Notes under the pieces: model-generated
What the model was told of the DNA's origin: nothing
Database searches by the model: none
The model's input: the letters and a program-made list of their open reading frames with translations, nothing else
Made by a program: the position numbers and the translations under genes
Shown here: positions 1-8,043 of the stretch, one piece after another
Numbering within the stretch: position 1 is the stretch's first letter
Layout: each line of letters opens with the position of its first letter
DNA from: Nocardiopsis sp. NRRL B-16309
Lineage (GTDB): Bacteria; Actinomycetota; Actinomycetes; Streptosporangiales; Streptosporangiaceae
Assembly: GCF_001279585.1 (NCBI RefSeq)
Contig: NZ_LGEC01000004.1
Coordinates: forward strand, 1 to 64,000
Reading direction: 5' to 3'
Length of the DNA: 64,000 bases

Positions 1-125
1 CATCGCCCCAGGGCCCTTCCGGGGGGAGTGGGGCTTCCCCCCTCAACGGAGACGCTGCGCGTCCGGACGCCCCTGACCGTCGCCCGCCATCGCCCCAGGC
101 GCCCGGCGGCGACGGACGCATCACC

Positions 126-1124
126 GTGGACCACCTGCCGGCCGACCTCACCCGCGCGCTCTACCGCCACATGCGGACCGCACGCGACCTCGACACCGAG
201 GCCATCGCCCTGCAGCGCCAGGGCGTCTTCCCCGCCTACGTCTCGGTCCGGGGGCAGGAGGCCGCCCAGGTGGCCAGCGCCACCGCCCTGGACTCCACCC
301 GCGACTTCGTCTTCCCGACCTACCGCGAGATGGCCTCCGCCCTCGCCTACGGCGTCGAGATGGTCGGCTACATGGCCAGCCACCGCGCCCTCTGGCACGG
401 CGGCCTCTACGACGTCATGGCCTCCCGCTTCGGAGCCGTCAACGCCGTGGTGGGCGGTCCCGTCCCGCACGCGGTCGGCTGGGCGGTGGGCGAGCGGCTG
501 CGCGGCGACGACGGCGTGGCCCTGGCCTACTTCGGCGACGGCGCCAGCTCCGAGGGCGACGTCCACGAGTCGATGAACTTCGCCGGCGTCTTCCGGGCCC
601 CGGTCGTCTTCTTCTGCCAGAACAACCAGTGGGCGCTCTCGGTCCCGAACGACCGCCAGGTCGCGGGCGGCTCGGTCGCCGCGCGCGCTGACGGCTACGG
701 ACTGCCCGGCGTCCTGGTCGACGGCAACGACGCCGGAGCCGTCTACGAGGCCACCGCCGAGGCCGTGGCCCGTGCGCGCCGGGGGGACGGGCCCACCGTC
801 ATCGAGGCGCTCACCTACCGCGTCGAGCCGCACTCGACGTCCGACGACCCCTCCCGCTACCGCGACGGCGCCGAGACCGCCCGCTGGCGCGAGCGCGACC
901 CCGTTGAACTCCTGCGCCGGGCCCTGCTCGCCGCCGGGCACGCCGCTGAGGAGGACCTGGCCGAGGACGACGCCCGCGCCCGCGAGCAGGCGGCGCGCAT
1001 CCGCGACGGCGTGGCCGCCGCACCCGAACCGGACGGGTCCGACCTGTTCACCCACGTCTTCCGGGAGACCACCGAGGAGCTGTCCCGGCAGCGCCGCACC
1101 TGGAAGGAAGAGGTCGAGCTGTGA
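126..1124 (+). CDS. 2-oxoacid dehydrogenase E1 component, alpha subunit (pyruvate or branched-chain type)
   Basis: Thiamine-diphosphate-dependent alpha subunit of a 2-oxoacid dehydrogenase E1, which decarboxylates a 2-oxoacid and passes the acyl group to a lipoyl domain in the cytoplasm. The ThDP motif is clear: GDGASSEGD, then NN about 20 residues later (FFCQNNQWAL). The N-terminal half has LQRQG and VRGQEAAQVAS, closer to Gram-positive PDH and branched-chain enzymes than to acetoin dehydrogenase. GTG at 126 gives 332 residues, shorter than the usual 360-370. The frame is open to the left edge of the window, so the true start may lie upstream and 126 may be an internal codon. It overlaps the beta-subunit gene by 4 nt (GTGA), implying translational coupling. 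Substrate cannot be fixed from sequence. Confidence 0.9.
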   Translation: MDHLPADLTRALYRHMRTARDLDTEAIALQRQGVFPAYVSVRGQEAAQVASATALDSTRDFVFPTYREMASALAYGVEMVGYMASHRALWHGGLYDVMASRFGAVNAVVGGPVPHAVGWAVGERLRGDDGVALAYFGDGASSEGDVHESMNFAGVFRAPVVFFCQNNQWALSVPNDRQVAGGSVAARADGYGLPGVLVDGNDAGAVYEATAEAVARARRGDGPTVIEALTYRVEPHSTSDDPSRYRDGAETARWRERDPVELLRRALLAAGHAAEEDLAEDDARAREQAARIRDGVAAAPEPDGSDLFTHVFRETTEELSRQRRTWKEEVEL

Positions 1125-2140
1125 CCGAGCTGATCGAGCGCGACGACGCCGCCACCGAGCCCCCGACGGTCGAACTGTCCATGCAGCAGGCGATCAACCG
1201 CGCCCTGCGCGTCCTGCTGGCCGAGGACCCCGCCACCCTCGTCTTCGGCGAGGACGTCGGCGCCCTCGGCGGCGTCTTCCGCGTCACCGACGGCCTGCAG
1301 AAGGAGTTCGGCGACCAGCGCGTCTTCGACACGCCCCTGGCCGAGTCCGCCATCATGGGGATGGCGGTCGGCCTGGCCATGAACGGCTGGCGGCCCGTCC
1401 CCGAGCTCCAGTTCGACGGCTTCGCCTATCCGGCCGTCGACCAGATCGTCAACCAGGTCGCACGGATGAACTACCGGACCCGCGGGGCCGCGCCCATGCC
1501 GATCACCCTGCGCCTGCCCTCCTTCGGCGGGATCCAGGCCCCCGAGCACCACGGGGAGAGCCTGGAGGCGCTCTTCGCGCACACGCCCGGGCTCAAGGTC
1601 GCCGCGCCCTCCGACGCCGCCGAGGCCTACAGCCTCCTGCTGCAGTCGGTGCGCAGCGACGACCCGGTCGTCTACATGGAGCCCAAGGCGCGCTACTGGG
1701 ACCGCGGGCCGGTCGAGCTGCGCGAACCCACTGATCCCATCGGCACCAGCCGCATCGTGCGCCACGGACGCCACGCCACGCTCATCGCCTGGGGCGCGAT
1801 GGTGCACCGGTGCCTGAAGGTGGCCGAACTGGCCGCCGAGGACGGCGTCGACCTGGAGGTGCTGGACCTGCGCTGGCTCAAGCCCATCGACGCCGCCGGG
1901 CTCGCCGCCTCCGTCTCCCGGACCAGGCGGGCGGTGGTCGTGCACGAGGCCCCGCTCACCGCCGGACTGGGCGCCGAGGTGGCCGCGCTGGTCACCGAGA
2001 ACTGCTTCCGCGACCTGGCCGCGCCGGTCCAGCGCGTCACCGGATTCGACGTGCCCTACCCCGCCGGACCCCTGGAACCGCAGTACCTTCCGACCATCGA
2101 CCGCGTCCTGTTCGCGGTCCAACGGACCCTGGAGTACTAG
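1121..2140 (+). CDS. 2-oxoacid dehydrogenase E1 component, beta subunit
   Basis: Partner of the alpha subunit in the E1 heterotetramer. The 339 residues match the usual family length. Family stretches are visible: [40 protein letters not shown] and the transketolase C-domain with [14 protein letters not shown] followed by [17 protein letters not shown]. The GTG start overlaps the stop codon of the alpha gene. Seven nucleotides separate its stop from the ATG of the lipoyl protein, so the three form one operon. The most likely products are a pyruvate or branched-chain 2-oxoacid dehydrogenase E1. No E3 gene is nearby, so E3 must come from elsewhere in the genome. Confidence 0.92.
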   Translation: MTELIERDDAATEPPTVELSMQQAINRALRVLLAEDPATLVFGEDVGALGGVFRVTDGLQKEFGDQRVFDTPLAESAIMGMAVGLAMNGWRPVPELQFDGFAYPAVDQIVNQVARMNYRTRGAAPMPITLRLPSFGGIQAPEHHGESLEALFAHTPGLKVAAPSDAAEAYSLLLQSVRSDDPVVYMEPKARYWDRGPVELREPTDPIGTSRIVRHGRHATLIAWGAMVHRCLKVAELAAEDGVDLEVLDLRWLKPIDAAGLAASVSRTRRAVVVHEAPLTAGLGAEVAALVTENCFRDLAAPVQRVTGFDVPYPAGPLEPQYLPTIDRVLFAVQRTLEY

Positions 2141-2147
2141 ACCGACC

Positions 2148-2486
2148 ATGGCAGAAGAGAACGTCACCTTCACGCTTCCGGACCTGGGCGAGGGCCTGGT
2201 CGAGGCGACCGTCCTGGAGTGGCAGGTCGCCGTGGGCGACCGCGTCGAGCGCAACGCCCCGCTGGTGGAGGTGGAGACGACCAAGTCGGCCGTGGTCATC
2301 CCCTCGCCCAAGGAGGGGCGCATCGTGGAACTGCACGCCGCCGAGGACGAGGTCGTGGCCGTGGGCGCGCCCCTGGTCACCTTCGCCGTCGCGGCGGACG
2401 CGCCGCAGGCGGGGATCGTGGGGCGCGTGCCCACCGAGGAGGCCAGGCCGGCCCGCCGCGTCCGGCTCAGGCCGCCCGCGGACTGA
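2148..2486 (+). CDS. Stand-alone lipoyl-domain protein (E2 N-terminal domain only)
   Basis: 112-residue protein consisting of one lipoyl domain. It opens like an E2 ([20 protein letters not shown]) and has the modified lysine at about residue 46 in VETTKSAVV. The peripheral-subunit-binding domain and the catalytic acyltransferase domain of a normal E2 (about 400+ residues) are absent. The tail is only a short Ala/Arg-rich stretch ending RLRPPAD. I see no E2-like sequence in any frame over the 137 nt before the next gene, so a simple frameshift is not supported. It may be a swinging-arm carrier for the adjacent E1, with acyl transfer by another protein, or a remnant of a full E2. Confidence 0.85.
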   Translation: MAEENVTFTLPDLGEGLVEATVLEWQVAVGDRVERNAPLVEVETTKSAVVIPSPKEGRIVELHAAEDEVVAVGAPLVTFAVAADAPQAGIVGRVPTEEARPARRVRLRPPAD

Positions 2487-2496
2487 CATTTTCGGC

Positions 2497-2534
2497 GGCC
2501 GCCCGGGCTGGACGTGTCCACAAACCGGGCGGCC
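2497..2534 (+). terminator. Hairpin after the lipoyl-protein gene
   Basis: Perfect 10-bp inverted repeat, GGCCGCCCGG at 2497-2506 and its complement at 2525-2534, with an 18-nt loop. It starts 11 nt after the stop codon. No T-run follows. It could be a terminator or attenuator separating the E1/lipoyl operon from the hydrolase. Confidence 0.55.
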
Positions 2535-2623
2535 TTCCCCGTCCATGCTTTTGTAGGAACGTCTGAATGGCCCGGCGGATTTTTCGGATCATTCCCCAAC
2601 CCCGGCAAAGGACAGAAGGAAAC

Positions 2624-3397
2624 ATGACCGCGAATCTCGCCGGAGACGTAACAATGCGCTATGTGGATTTGCGGCCGGAGGAGCCGGGTGAGGCGGTCCC
2701 CGTCCTTCTCCTGCACGGTTTCGGCACCACCTTCGACATGAATTGGCGTGCCACGGGCTGGACGCAGGCCCTGGCGGACGCCGGCCGCCGTGTCCTGGGG
2801 CCCGACCTGCGGGGCCACGGCGCCACTGACAAGCCCACCGACAGCGGCTCCTACCTGCCCGAACGCTTCGTCGCCGACCTGGTGTCGATGCTCGACGAGC
2901 TGGGCGCGGACCGGGTGGACGCGGTCGGCTACTCCATGGGCGCGCGCCTGGCCTGGGAGCTGGCCCTGCGGCACCCCGCGCGGGTGCGCTCCCTCGTCCT
3001 GGGCGGCTTCGGTCCACGCGACGCCTTCGCCGGCACCGACCTGTCCGATCCGGGCTCGGGCGACACTCCCTTCGACCACGTGTTCCGCACGGTCGCCGCG
3101 CTCCCGGGCAACGATCCGGCGGCCCTGGCCGCCTGCGCCCGGGGCCAGGCCGCGCGCCCCTTCAGCGCCGATCCGCCCCCCGTCGGCGCGCCCGTCCTCC
3201 TGGCCGCCGGGGCCCGGGATACCCTCGCCGCGGGCGCGGAGGACCTGGCGTCGCACTGCGGCGGGACGTACGTGGAGATCCCGGGGAGGGACCACGCCAA
3301 CGCGGTCTCCTCGCGGGCCTTCAAGCGGTCCGTCGTGGAATTCCTGGGGGAGCGGGCCCCCGCGCGGGGGCCCGGCACGGCTCCACCGGTTGGGTAG
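2624..3397 (+). CDS. Alpha/beta hydrolase
   Basis: 257-residue alpha/beta-hydrolase fold enzyme. Visible elements are the oxyanion segment LLLHGFGTTFD, the nucleophile elbow GYSMG (Ser near residue 100), the late-strand Asp in AAGARDTLA and the catalytic His in GRDHANAV. ATG 2624 is preferred over an in-frame ATG at 2567 because a purine-rich ribosome site (aggacagaaggaa) lies just before it and the upstream extension (RRIFRIIPQPRQR) is not family-like. The substrate is unknown. Placement after a lipoyl-only protein recalls acetoin-dehydrogenase E2 proteins (AcoC), in which a lipoyl domain is fused to an alpha/beta-hydrolase domain, but the intervening hairpin could mean independent expression. 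Confidence 0.8.
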   Translation: MTANLAGDVTMRYVDLRPEEPGEAVPVLLLHGFGTTFDMNWRATGWTQALADAGRRVLGPDLRGHGATDKPTDSGSYLPERFVADLVSMLDELGADRVDAVGYSMGARLAWELALRHPARVRSLVLGGFGPRDAFAGTDLSDPGSGDTPFDHVFRTVAALPGNDPAALAACARGQAARPFSADPPPVGAPVLLAAGARDTLAAGAEDLASHCGGTYVEIPGRDHANAVSSRAFKRSVVEFLGERAPARGPGTAPPVG

Positions 3398-3709
3398 TCC
3401 GGTCTAGACCGGTCGCCGTGACATGCGTCTCGGCACGTTCGGTGACCTGCCGGGCGCGCGGGGTGGTAATGGCTGCCAGGAAGGGGGAACAGGAGGTCGA
3501 AAACGGTGTCCCGAATCCAGGTTGGCCCGCCTGAGTGTGCTCTTGGTAACTTCCGAGTAAGGACCCGTGTCGCTCTGCTCTCGCCTTCATAACAACTCCG
3601 CCCGTTGGTTAGGTGTACTTTCGGCCAGCGGATATTGTCCGGCAGCAGAACTCAGGTCGGTTCCGCGCGAATGTGGGCCGCTGAGAGGGCGAAGGGGAGA
3701 GTTACCGAA
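3398..3709. promoter_or_regulatory. 312-nt intergenic region before the nucleoside-uptake operon
   Basis: No gene is supported here. Immediately after the hydrolase stop lies a perfect 14-bp palindrome CCGGTCTAGACCGG (3399-3412), either a small terminator stem or an operator. The stretch 3580-3650 is relatively AT-rich (cataacaactcc, ttggttaggtgtacttt, gatattgtcc) and probably holds the promoter of the BMP gene, but I cannot choose a -35/-10 pair with confidence. The last 30 nt carry the purine-rich gaaggggag ribosome site. No known riboswitch was recognised. Confidence 0.45.
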
Positions 3710-4759
3710 GTGAAGCGCAGCAACGCAGCCAAGTTCGCCGCGATCGCGGCAGCGAGTGTGCTGGCCCTCACCGCATGCGACAGCCCGGCCGAGGAGAGCG
3801 GCTCCGAGGCGGAGGGCGAGGAGTCCTCCGACGTCCGTGTGGGTCTGGCCTACGACGTGGGCGGTCGAGGGGACCGCTCGTTCAACGACTCCGCCTACCG
3901 CGGTCTGGAGCGCGCGGCCGATGAGCTGGGCGTGGAGACCCGCGACTTCGAGCCGAGCGACGGCGAGGCCGAGTCCGCCAAGGCCGAGCGCCTGGCCACC
4001 ATGGCCGAGGAGGGCTTCGACGTCGTCATCGCCGTCGGGTTCGCCTACGCCGAGTCCGTCGAGTCCGTGGCCGCCGACTACCCGGACGTCCACTTCGCGA
4101 TCGTGGACTCCGAGATCGAGGACATCGACAACGTCACCAGCCTGGTCTTCGCCGAGGAGCAGGCCTCCTTCCTGGCCGGTGCCGCCGCGGCGCTGTCCAC
4201 CGAGGAGGACCACGTCGGCTTCATCGGCGGCGTCGAGACCCCGCTGATCCAGAAGTTCGAGGCCGGGTTCGTCCAGGGCGTCGAGCACGTCGACTCCGAC
4301 GTCGACGTCGAGATCGACTACCTGAGCCAGCCGCCGGACTTCAGCGGCTTCTCCGACCCGGCCCAGGGCCGCGAGGCCGCGCAGGCCCAGTACGACCGCG
4401 GTGCCGACGTCATCTACCACGCGGCCGGCGCCTCCGGCAACGGTGTCCTGCAGGCCGCCGAGGAGAACGACTTCCTCTTCGTCGGCGTCGACAGCGACCA
4501 GTACGAGAACGCCGAGGAGTCCCAGAAGCCCTACGTCCTCACCTCCGCCATCAAGCAGGTGGACGTGGCCGTCTTCGAGATGATCGAGTCCGTCGTGGAG
4601 GGCGAGCCGCAGTCGGGCATCCAGCGCTTCGACCTCGCGGACGGCGGTGTGGACTACACCACCTCCAACGAGGAGCTGATCAGCCCGATCCAGGAGGAGC
4701 TGGACGGACTCAAGCAGGAGATCATCGACGGCGAGATCGAGGTCTCGTCCACGCCGTAG
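3710..4759 (+). CDS. BMP-family nucleoside-binding lipoprotein (ABC transporter substrate-binding protein)
   Basis: 349-residue PnrA/BMP-family solute-binding lipoprotein, anchored outside the membrane and presenting nucleosides to the permease encoded downstream. GTG 3710 is chosen over an open-frame start at 3605 because it directly precedes a lipoprotein signal: KRSN, a hydrophobic stretch, then the lipobox LTAC with the acylated Cys near residue 20. The gaaggggag ribosome site lies about 9 nt upstream. After an acidic linker rich in Glu and Ser, the BMP domain begins VGLAYDVGGRGDRSFNDSAY and includes FIGGVETPLIQKFEAGF. It is followed by a strong hairpin and then the ATPase gene, the common arrangement when the binding protein is needed in excess. 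Confidence 0.92.
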   Translation: MKRSNAAKFAAIAAASVLALTACDSPAEESGSEAEGEESSDVRVGLAYDVGGRGDRSFNDSAYRGLERAADELGVETRDFEPSDGEAESAKAERLATMAEEGFDVVIAVGFAYAESVESVAADYPDVHFAIVDSEIEDIDNVTSLVFAEEQASFLAGAAAALSTEEDHVGFIGGVETPLIQKFEAGFVQGVEHVDSDVDVEIDYLSQPPDFSGFSDPAQGREAAQAQYDRGADVIYHAAGASGNGVLQAAEENDFLFVGVDSDQYENAEESQKPYVLTSAIKQVDVAVFEMIESVVEGEPQSGIQRFDLADGGVDYTTSNEELISPIQEELDGLKQEIIDGEIEVSSTP

Positions 4760-4772
4760 CGTGAACCGTGCG

Positions 4773-4808
4773 CGGCCCGCACCAGGGGGGACACCCCCGC
4801 GCGGGCCG
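4773..4808 (+). terminator. Read-through hairpin between BMP and ATPase genes
   Basis: Nested inverted repeat 14 nt after the BMP stop: CGGCCCGC (4773-4780) pairs with GCGGGCCG (4801-4808), and within the loop a G-run (about 4785-4790) pairs with the C-run at 4794-4798. There is no T-run. It probably acts as a partial terminator or 3' mRNA stabiliser that lowers expression of the downstream ATPase and permeases relative to the binding protein. Confidence 0.6.
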
Positions 4809-4939
4809 TCGCGCACCCGAGGGCGGCACCGGGCACGGGAGGGATCCCGCGGCCGGTGCCGCCCCGGTCGCCGTTCCGCGCCGGCGGCGGGCACGCCCGG
4901 AGCAGGCCCCGCCCCGCCGCGATTCCCACAAGGAGACAG

Positions 4940-6556
4940 ATGAGCAGCACGCCATCGGGCGTGGAGACCTCCGGTCCTCCCGCCGTTGAGCTGCACGGGA
5001 TCACCAAGCGTTTTCCCGGCGTCGTGGCCAACCACGACATCGACATCACCGTGGCTCCCGGTACCGTGCACGCCATCGTCGGCGAGAACGGGGCGGGCAA
5101 GTCCACCCTGATGAAGACCCTCTACGGCATGCACCGCCCGGACGAGGGACGCATCCTCATCCGGGGCCAGGAGGTGCGCTTCCACTCGCCCTCCGACGCC
5201 ATCCGGCACGGCATCGGCATGGTGCACCAGCACTTCATGCTGGCCGACAACCTCACCGTGCTGGAGAACGTGGTCCTGGGGGCCGAGCGCGAGTACGGCA
5301 TCGGCCGCCGCGCCCGGGCCCGCATCCAGGAGCTGTCCGACCAGTACGGGCTAGGTGTCGACCCCGACCGCCTGATGGAGGATCTGGGCGTCGGCGACCG
5401 CCAGCGCGTGGAGATCCTCAAGGTCCTCTACCGCGGCGCGAAGACCATCATCCTCGACGAGCCCACCGCGGTGCTGGTCCCGCAGGAGGTCGACGAGCTC
5501 TTCGACAACCTGCGCGAGCTCAAGCGCGAGGGCCTGACCGTCATCTTCATCTCGCACAAGCTCGACGAGGTCCTGTCCGTGGCGGACGAGATCACCGTCA
5601 TCCGGCGGGGCACCACCGTGGCCACCGCCGATCCCGGCTCCACGACCGCCCGCGAGCTGGCCACGCTGATGGTCGGCGGCGAGCTCCCCGTCCCCGAGCT
5701 GCGCGAGTCCACGGTCACCGACCACGTGGTCCTGTCCCTGGACGGGGTCACCGTCGCCGCCCCCGACGGCCGGCCCGTGGTGGACGGCGTCAGCGTCGAC
5801 ATCCACAAGGGCGAGATCGTCGGCATCGCCGGCGTCGAGGGCAACGGCCAGTCGGAGCTGATCGCGGCGATCATGGGCATGCGCCCGGTCGCCTCCGGCT
5901 CCATCGCCCTGGAGGGCCGGGACATCACCGGCTGGTCCACGCTCAAGGTGCGCGAGGCGGGGGTCGGCTACATCCCCGAGGACCGCCACCGGCACGGCGT
6001 GCTGCTGGAGTCCCCGCTGTGGGAGAACCGCATCCTGGGCCACCAGACCAAGGCGCCCAGTGTGCGCGGGCGCTGGATCAACAGGGCCGGGGCGCGCGCC
6101 GACTCCGAGCGCATCGTCGAGGAGTACGACGTGCGCACGCCCAACATCGACGTGATCGCCGACGCGCTCTCCGGCGGCAACCAGCAGAAGTTCATCATCG
6201 GCCGGGAGATGAGCGGCGCGCCGCGCTTCCTGGTCGCCGCGCACCCCACCCGGGGTGTGGACGTGGGGGCCCAGTCCGCCATCTGGGAGCAGCTGCGCGA
6301 GGCCCGCGCCGCCGGGCTGGCCGTCCTGCTGGTCTCGGCCGACCTCGACGAGCTGATCGGCATGTCCGACACCCTCCACGTGATCCTGCGCGGCCGCCTG
6401 GTCGCCCAGGCCGACCCGACCACCGTCACCCCCGAACAGCTGGGCTCGGCCATGACCGGCGCCGGCCTGCACGGGGAGGACGGTCCGACAGAAGGTGACA
6501 GCGGTGCTGACGGTGCAGACGGTGCCGACCGACGCGAGAACGGGGGCGGAGCATGA
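4940..6556 (+). CDS. Nucleoside ABC transporter, double ATP-binding protein
   Basis: 538-residue ATPase with two fused ABC domains, of the sugar/nucleoside importer (CUT2-like, NupA) type. Domain 1 has a canonical Walker A (GENGAGKST) and Walker B with ILDEPTAVL. Domain 2 has the degenerate Walker A typical of this group (GVEGNGQSEL), signature LSGGNQQK and HPTRGVDVGA. ATG 4940 has an AAGGAGA ribosome site 6-7 nt upstream, so an open-frame extension from 4856 is discarded. The C-terminus ends in a low-complexity Gly/Asp/Ala tail (about residues 508-538). Its stop overlaps the next gene's start (ATGA). Confidence 0.93.
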   Translation: MSSTPSGVETSGPPAVELHGITKRFPGVVANHDIDITVAPGTVHAIVGENGAGKSTLMKTLYGMHRPDEGRILIRGQEVRFHSPSDAIRHGIGMVHQHFMLADNLTVLENVVLGAEREYGIGRRARARIQELSDQYGLGVDPDRLMEDLGVGDRQRVEILKVLYRGAKTIILDEPTAVLVPQEVDELFDNLRELKREGLTVIFISHKLDEVLSVADEITVIRRGTTVATADPGSTTARELATLMVGGELPVPELRESTVTDHVVLSLDGVTVAAPDGRPVVDGVSVDIHKGEIVGIAGVEGNGQSELIAAIMGMRPVASGSIALEGRDITGWSTLKVREAGVGYIPEDRHRHGVLLESPLWENRILGHQTKAPSVRGRWINRAGARADSERIVEEYDVRTPNIDVIADALSGGNQQKFIIGREMSGAPRFLVAAHPTRGVDVGAQSAIWEQLREARAAGLAVLLVSADLDELIGMSDTLHVILRGRLVAQADPTTVTPEQLGSAMTGAGLHGEDGPTEGDSGADGADGADRRENGGGA

Positions 6557-8043
6557 CCGACGCTGACCGTCCCACCCGGACCCTGCCGGGCCCCGCCGCC
6601 CTGGCCATCGCCGCCGTGCTGGGCACGGCGGTCACCTTCGTCGTCGACATGGGGCTGCTCTGGTGGGCCGCCCTCATCATCGGCGTCGTCGTGGCCTTCG
6701 CCTTCGTGGTCCTGACGCGCGACATGGTGCCGGAGGAGTTCCGGGCCGGAGCCGACGGCACCCGGGAGGAGGGCACCGCCCTCCACAACACCCTGGTCGT
6801 CCCGATGGTCCTGGTGCTGTCCCTGGCCGGCGGCCTGCTGTCCGCCTGGCTGCTGGACCTGCAGCTCATCGAACCGGTCGCGGCCGCCCTGGGCGGCCTC
6901 ATCGGCTCCGCCCTGGCGTTCGTGCTGTTCCACCGGCTGGGCGCGATGCTCGCCCTGTCCTTCGCGGCGGTCCTGGTCGCCGGCGTGATCGCCACGGGCG
7001 TCACCGCCGCCGTCCTGTTCTTCAGCGGGATCCCCCCGACGGCGACCTTCGCCCGCATGCTGGAGTACGGGACCCGGCCCGACAGCATGGTGCAGATCAT
7101 CAACGACAGCACCACGTACTACCTGGCCGCCGTCGCCGTGGCGATCGGCTTCAAGATGAAGCTGTTCAACATCGGTGTGGACGGCCAGTACCGGCTCGCG
7201 GCCCTGCTCGCGGCGGCCGTCGGCGGCTACCTGATCCTGCCGCCGGTCATCAGCCAGATCGTCGTCATCGCCACGGCCGTGGCCGTGGGCGGCGCCTGGG
7301 CGGGGATCGCCGGGTACCTGAAGGTGGCGCGGGGCGTGTCCGAGGTGATCTCCACGATCATGCTCAACGCCATCGCCACCGGTATCACCGCCTACCTGCT
7401 CAGCACCGACCGCCTCGCGGTCCAGATCAGCACCAACAACATCGGCACCCCGCCGATGGAGGAGTCCGCGTGGGTGCCCGGCATCCCCGCGGGCTTCCTC
7501 GGCTCGGACAACGAGATCTTCGGTCTGGTGTTCCTGGCCGCCGCGGTCGGTGTCGCCTACTCGGTGATGCTGAACCGCACGCGCTTCGGCTTCGAGCTGC
7601 GGGCCACCGGCCAGTCGCAGTCGGCCGCCGAGGCCAGCGGCGTCAACGTCAAGAAGATGGTGTTCCTGTCCATGCTCTTCTCGGGCATGGTCGCCGGGCT
7701 GGTGGGCCTGCCCCAGCTGCTCGGGAGCTCGCACTACTACGCGCTGGACTTCCCGACCGGGATCGGCTTCATCGGCATCGCGATCGCGCTGCTGGGCCGC
7801 AACCACCCGGTCGGCATCGTCTTCGCCGCCCTGTTCTGGTCCTTCCTGAACCAGGCGGCGGGCATCCTGCCCTTCGACGCCATCCCGCAGGAGATCGCGG
7901 TCATCGCGCAGGCCACCATCGTGCTCACCGTCGTGGTCGTCTACGAGGTCGTGCACCGTTGGGGCCGGCGCTACCAGCAGCAGCAGATCGGTCGACAGCT
8001 CGGCGGCACCGTCGAGACCACGGGTGGCGGTGAGGCGAAGTGA
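6553..8043 (+). CDS. Nucleoside ABC transporter permease 1
   Basis: 496-residue polytopic permease of the BPD_transp_2 family. It has an extra N-terminal membrane region (about residues 15-150, four or five hydrophobic segments) before the conserved core. The core begins near LAAVAVAIGFKMKLFNIGVDGQY and contains the EAA-like cytoplasmic loop FGFELRATGQSQSAAEASGVNVKK. The extra N-terminal segments are common in larger actinobacterial homologues. It is coupled to both neighbours by 4-nt overlaps and would form the translocation pore with the second permease. Confidence 0.92.
   Translation: MTDADRPTRTLPGPAALAIAAVLGTAVTFVVDMGLLWWAALIIGVVVAFAFVVLTRDMVPEEFRAGADGTREEGTALHNTLVVPMVLVLSLAGGLLSAWLLDLQLIEPVAAALGGLIGSALAFVLFHRLGAMLALSFAAVLVAGVIATGVTAAVLFFSGIPPTATFARMLEYGTRPDSMVQIINDSTTYYLAAVAVAIGFKMKLFNIGVDGQYRLAALLAAAVGGYLILPPVISQIVVIATAVAVGGAWAGIAGYLKVARGVSEVISTIMLNAIATGITAYLLSTDRLAVQISTNNIGTPPMEESAWVPGIPAGFLGSDNEIFGLVFLAAAVGVAYSVMLNRTRFGFELRATGQSQSAAEASGVNVKKMVFLSMLFSGMVAGLVGLPQLLGSSHYYALDFPTGIGFIGIAIALLGRNHPVGIVFAALFWSFLNQAAGILPFDAIPQEIAVIAQATIVLTVVVVYEVVHRWGRRYQQQQIGRQLGGTVETTGGGEAK

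Noticed and set aside
2487..2623. Frameshift joining the lipoyl protein to an E2 catalytic domain
   Set aside because: No frame in this gap encodes a subunit-binding motif or acyltransferase sequence, and a hairpin occupies it.
857..3295. Very long open frame on the minus strand opposite the E1 genes
   Set aside because: Translation is Gly/Arg/Val/Asp-rich with no family features. It is the antisense shadow of high-GC genes; similar long frames opposite the transporter (3587-5233, 5968-7956) and biotin carboxylase (17063-19348) genes were discarded for the same reason.
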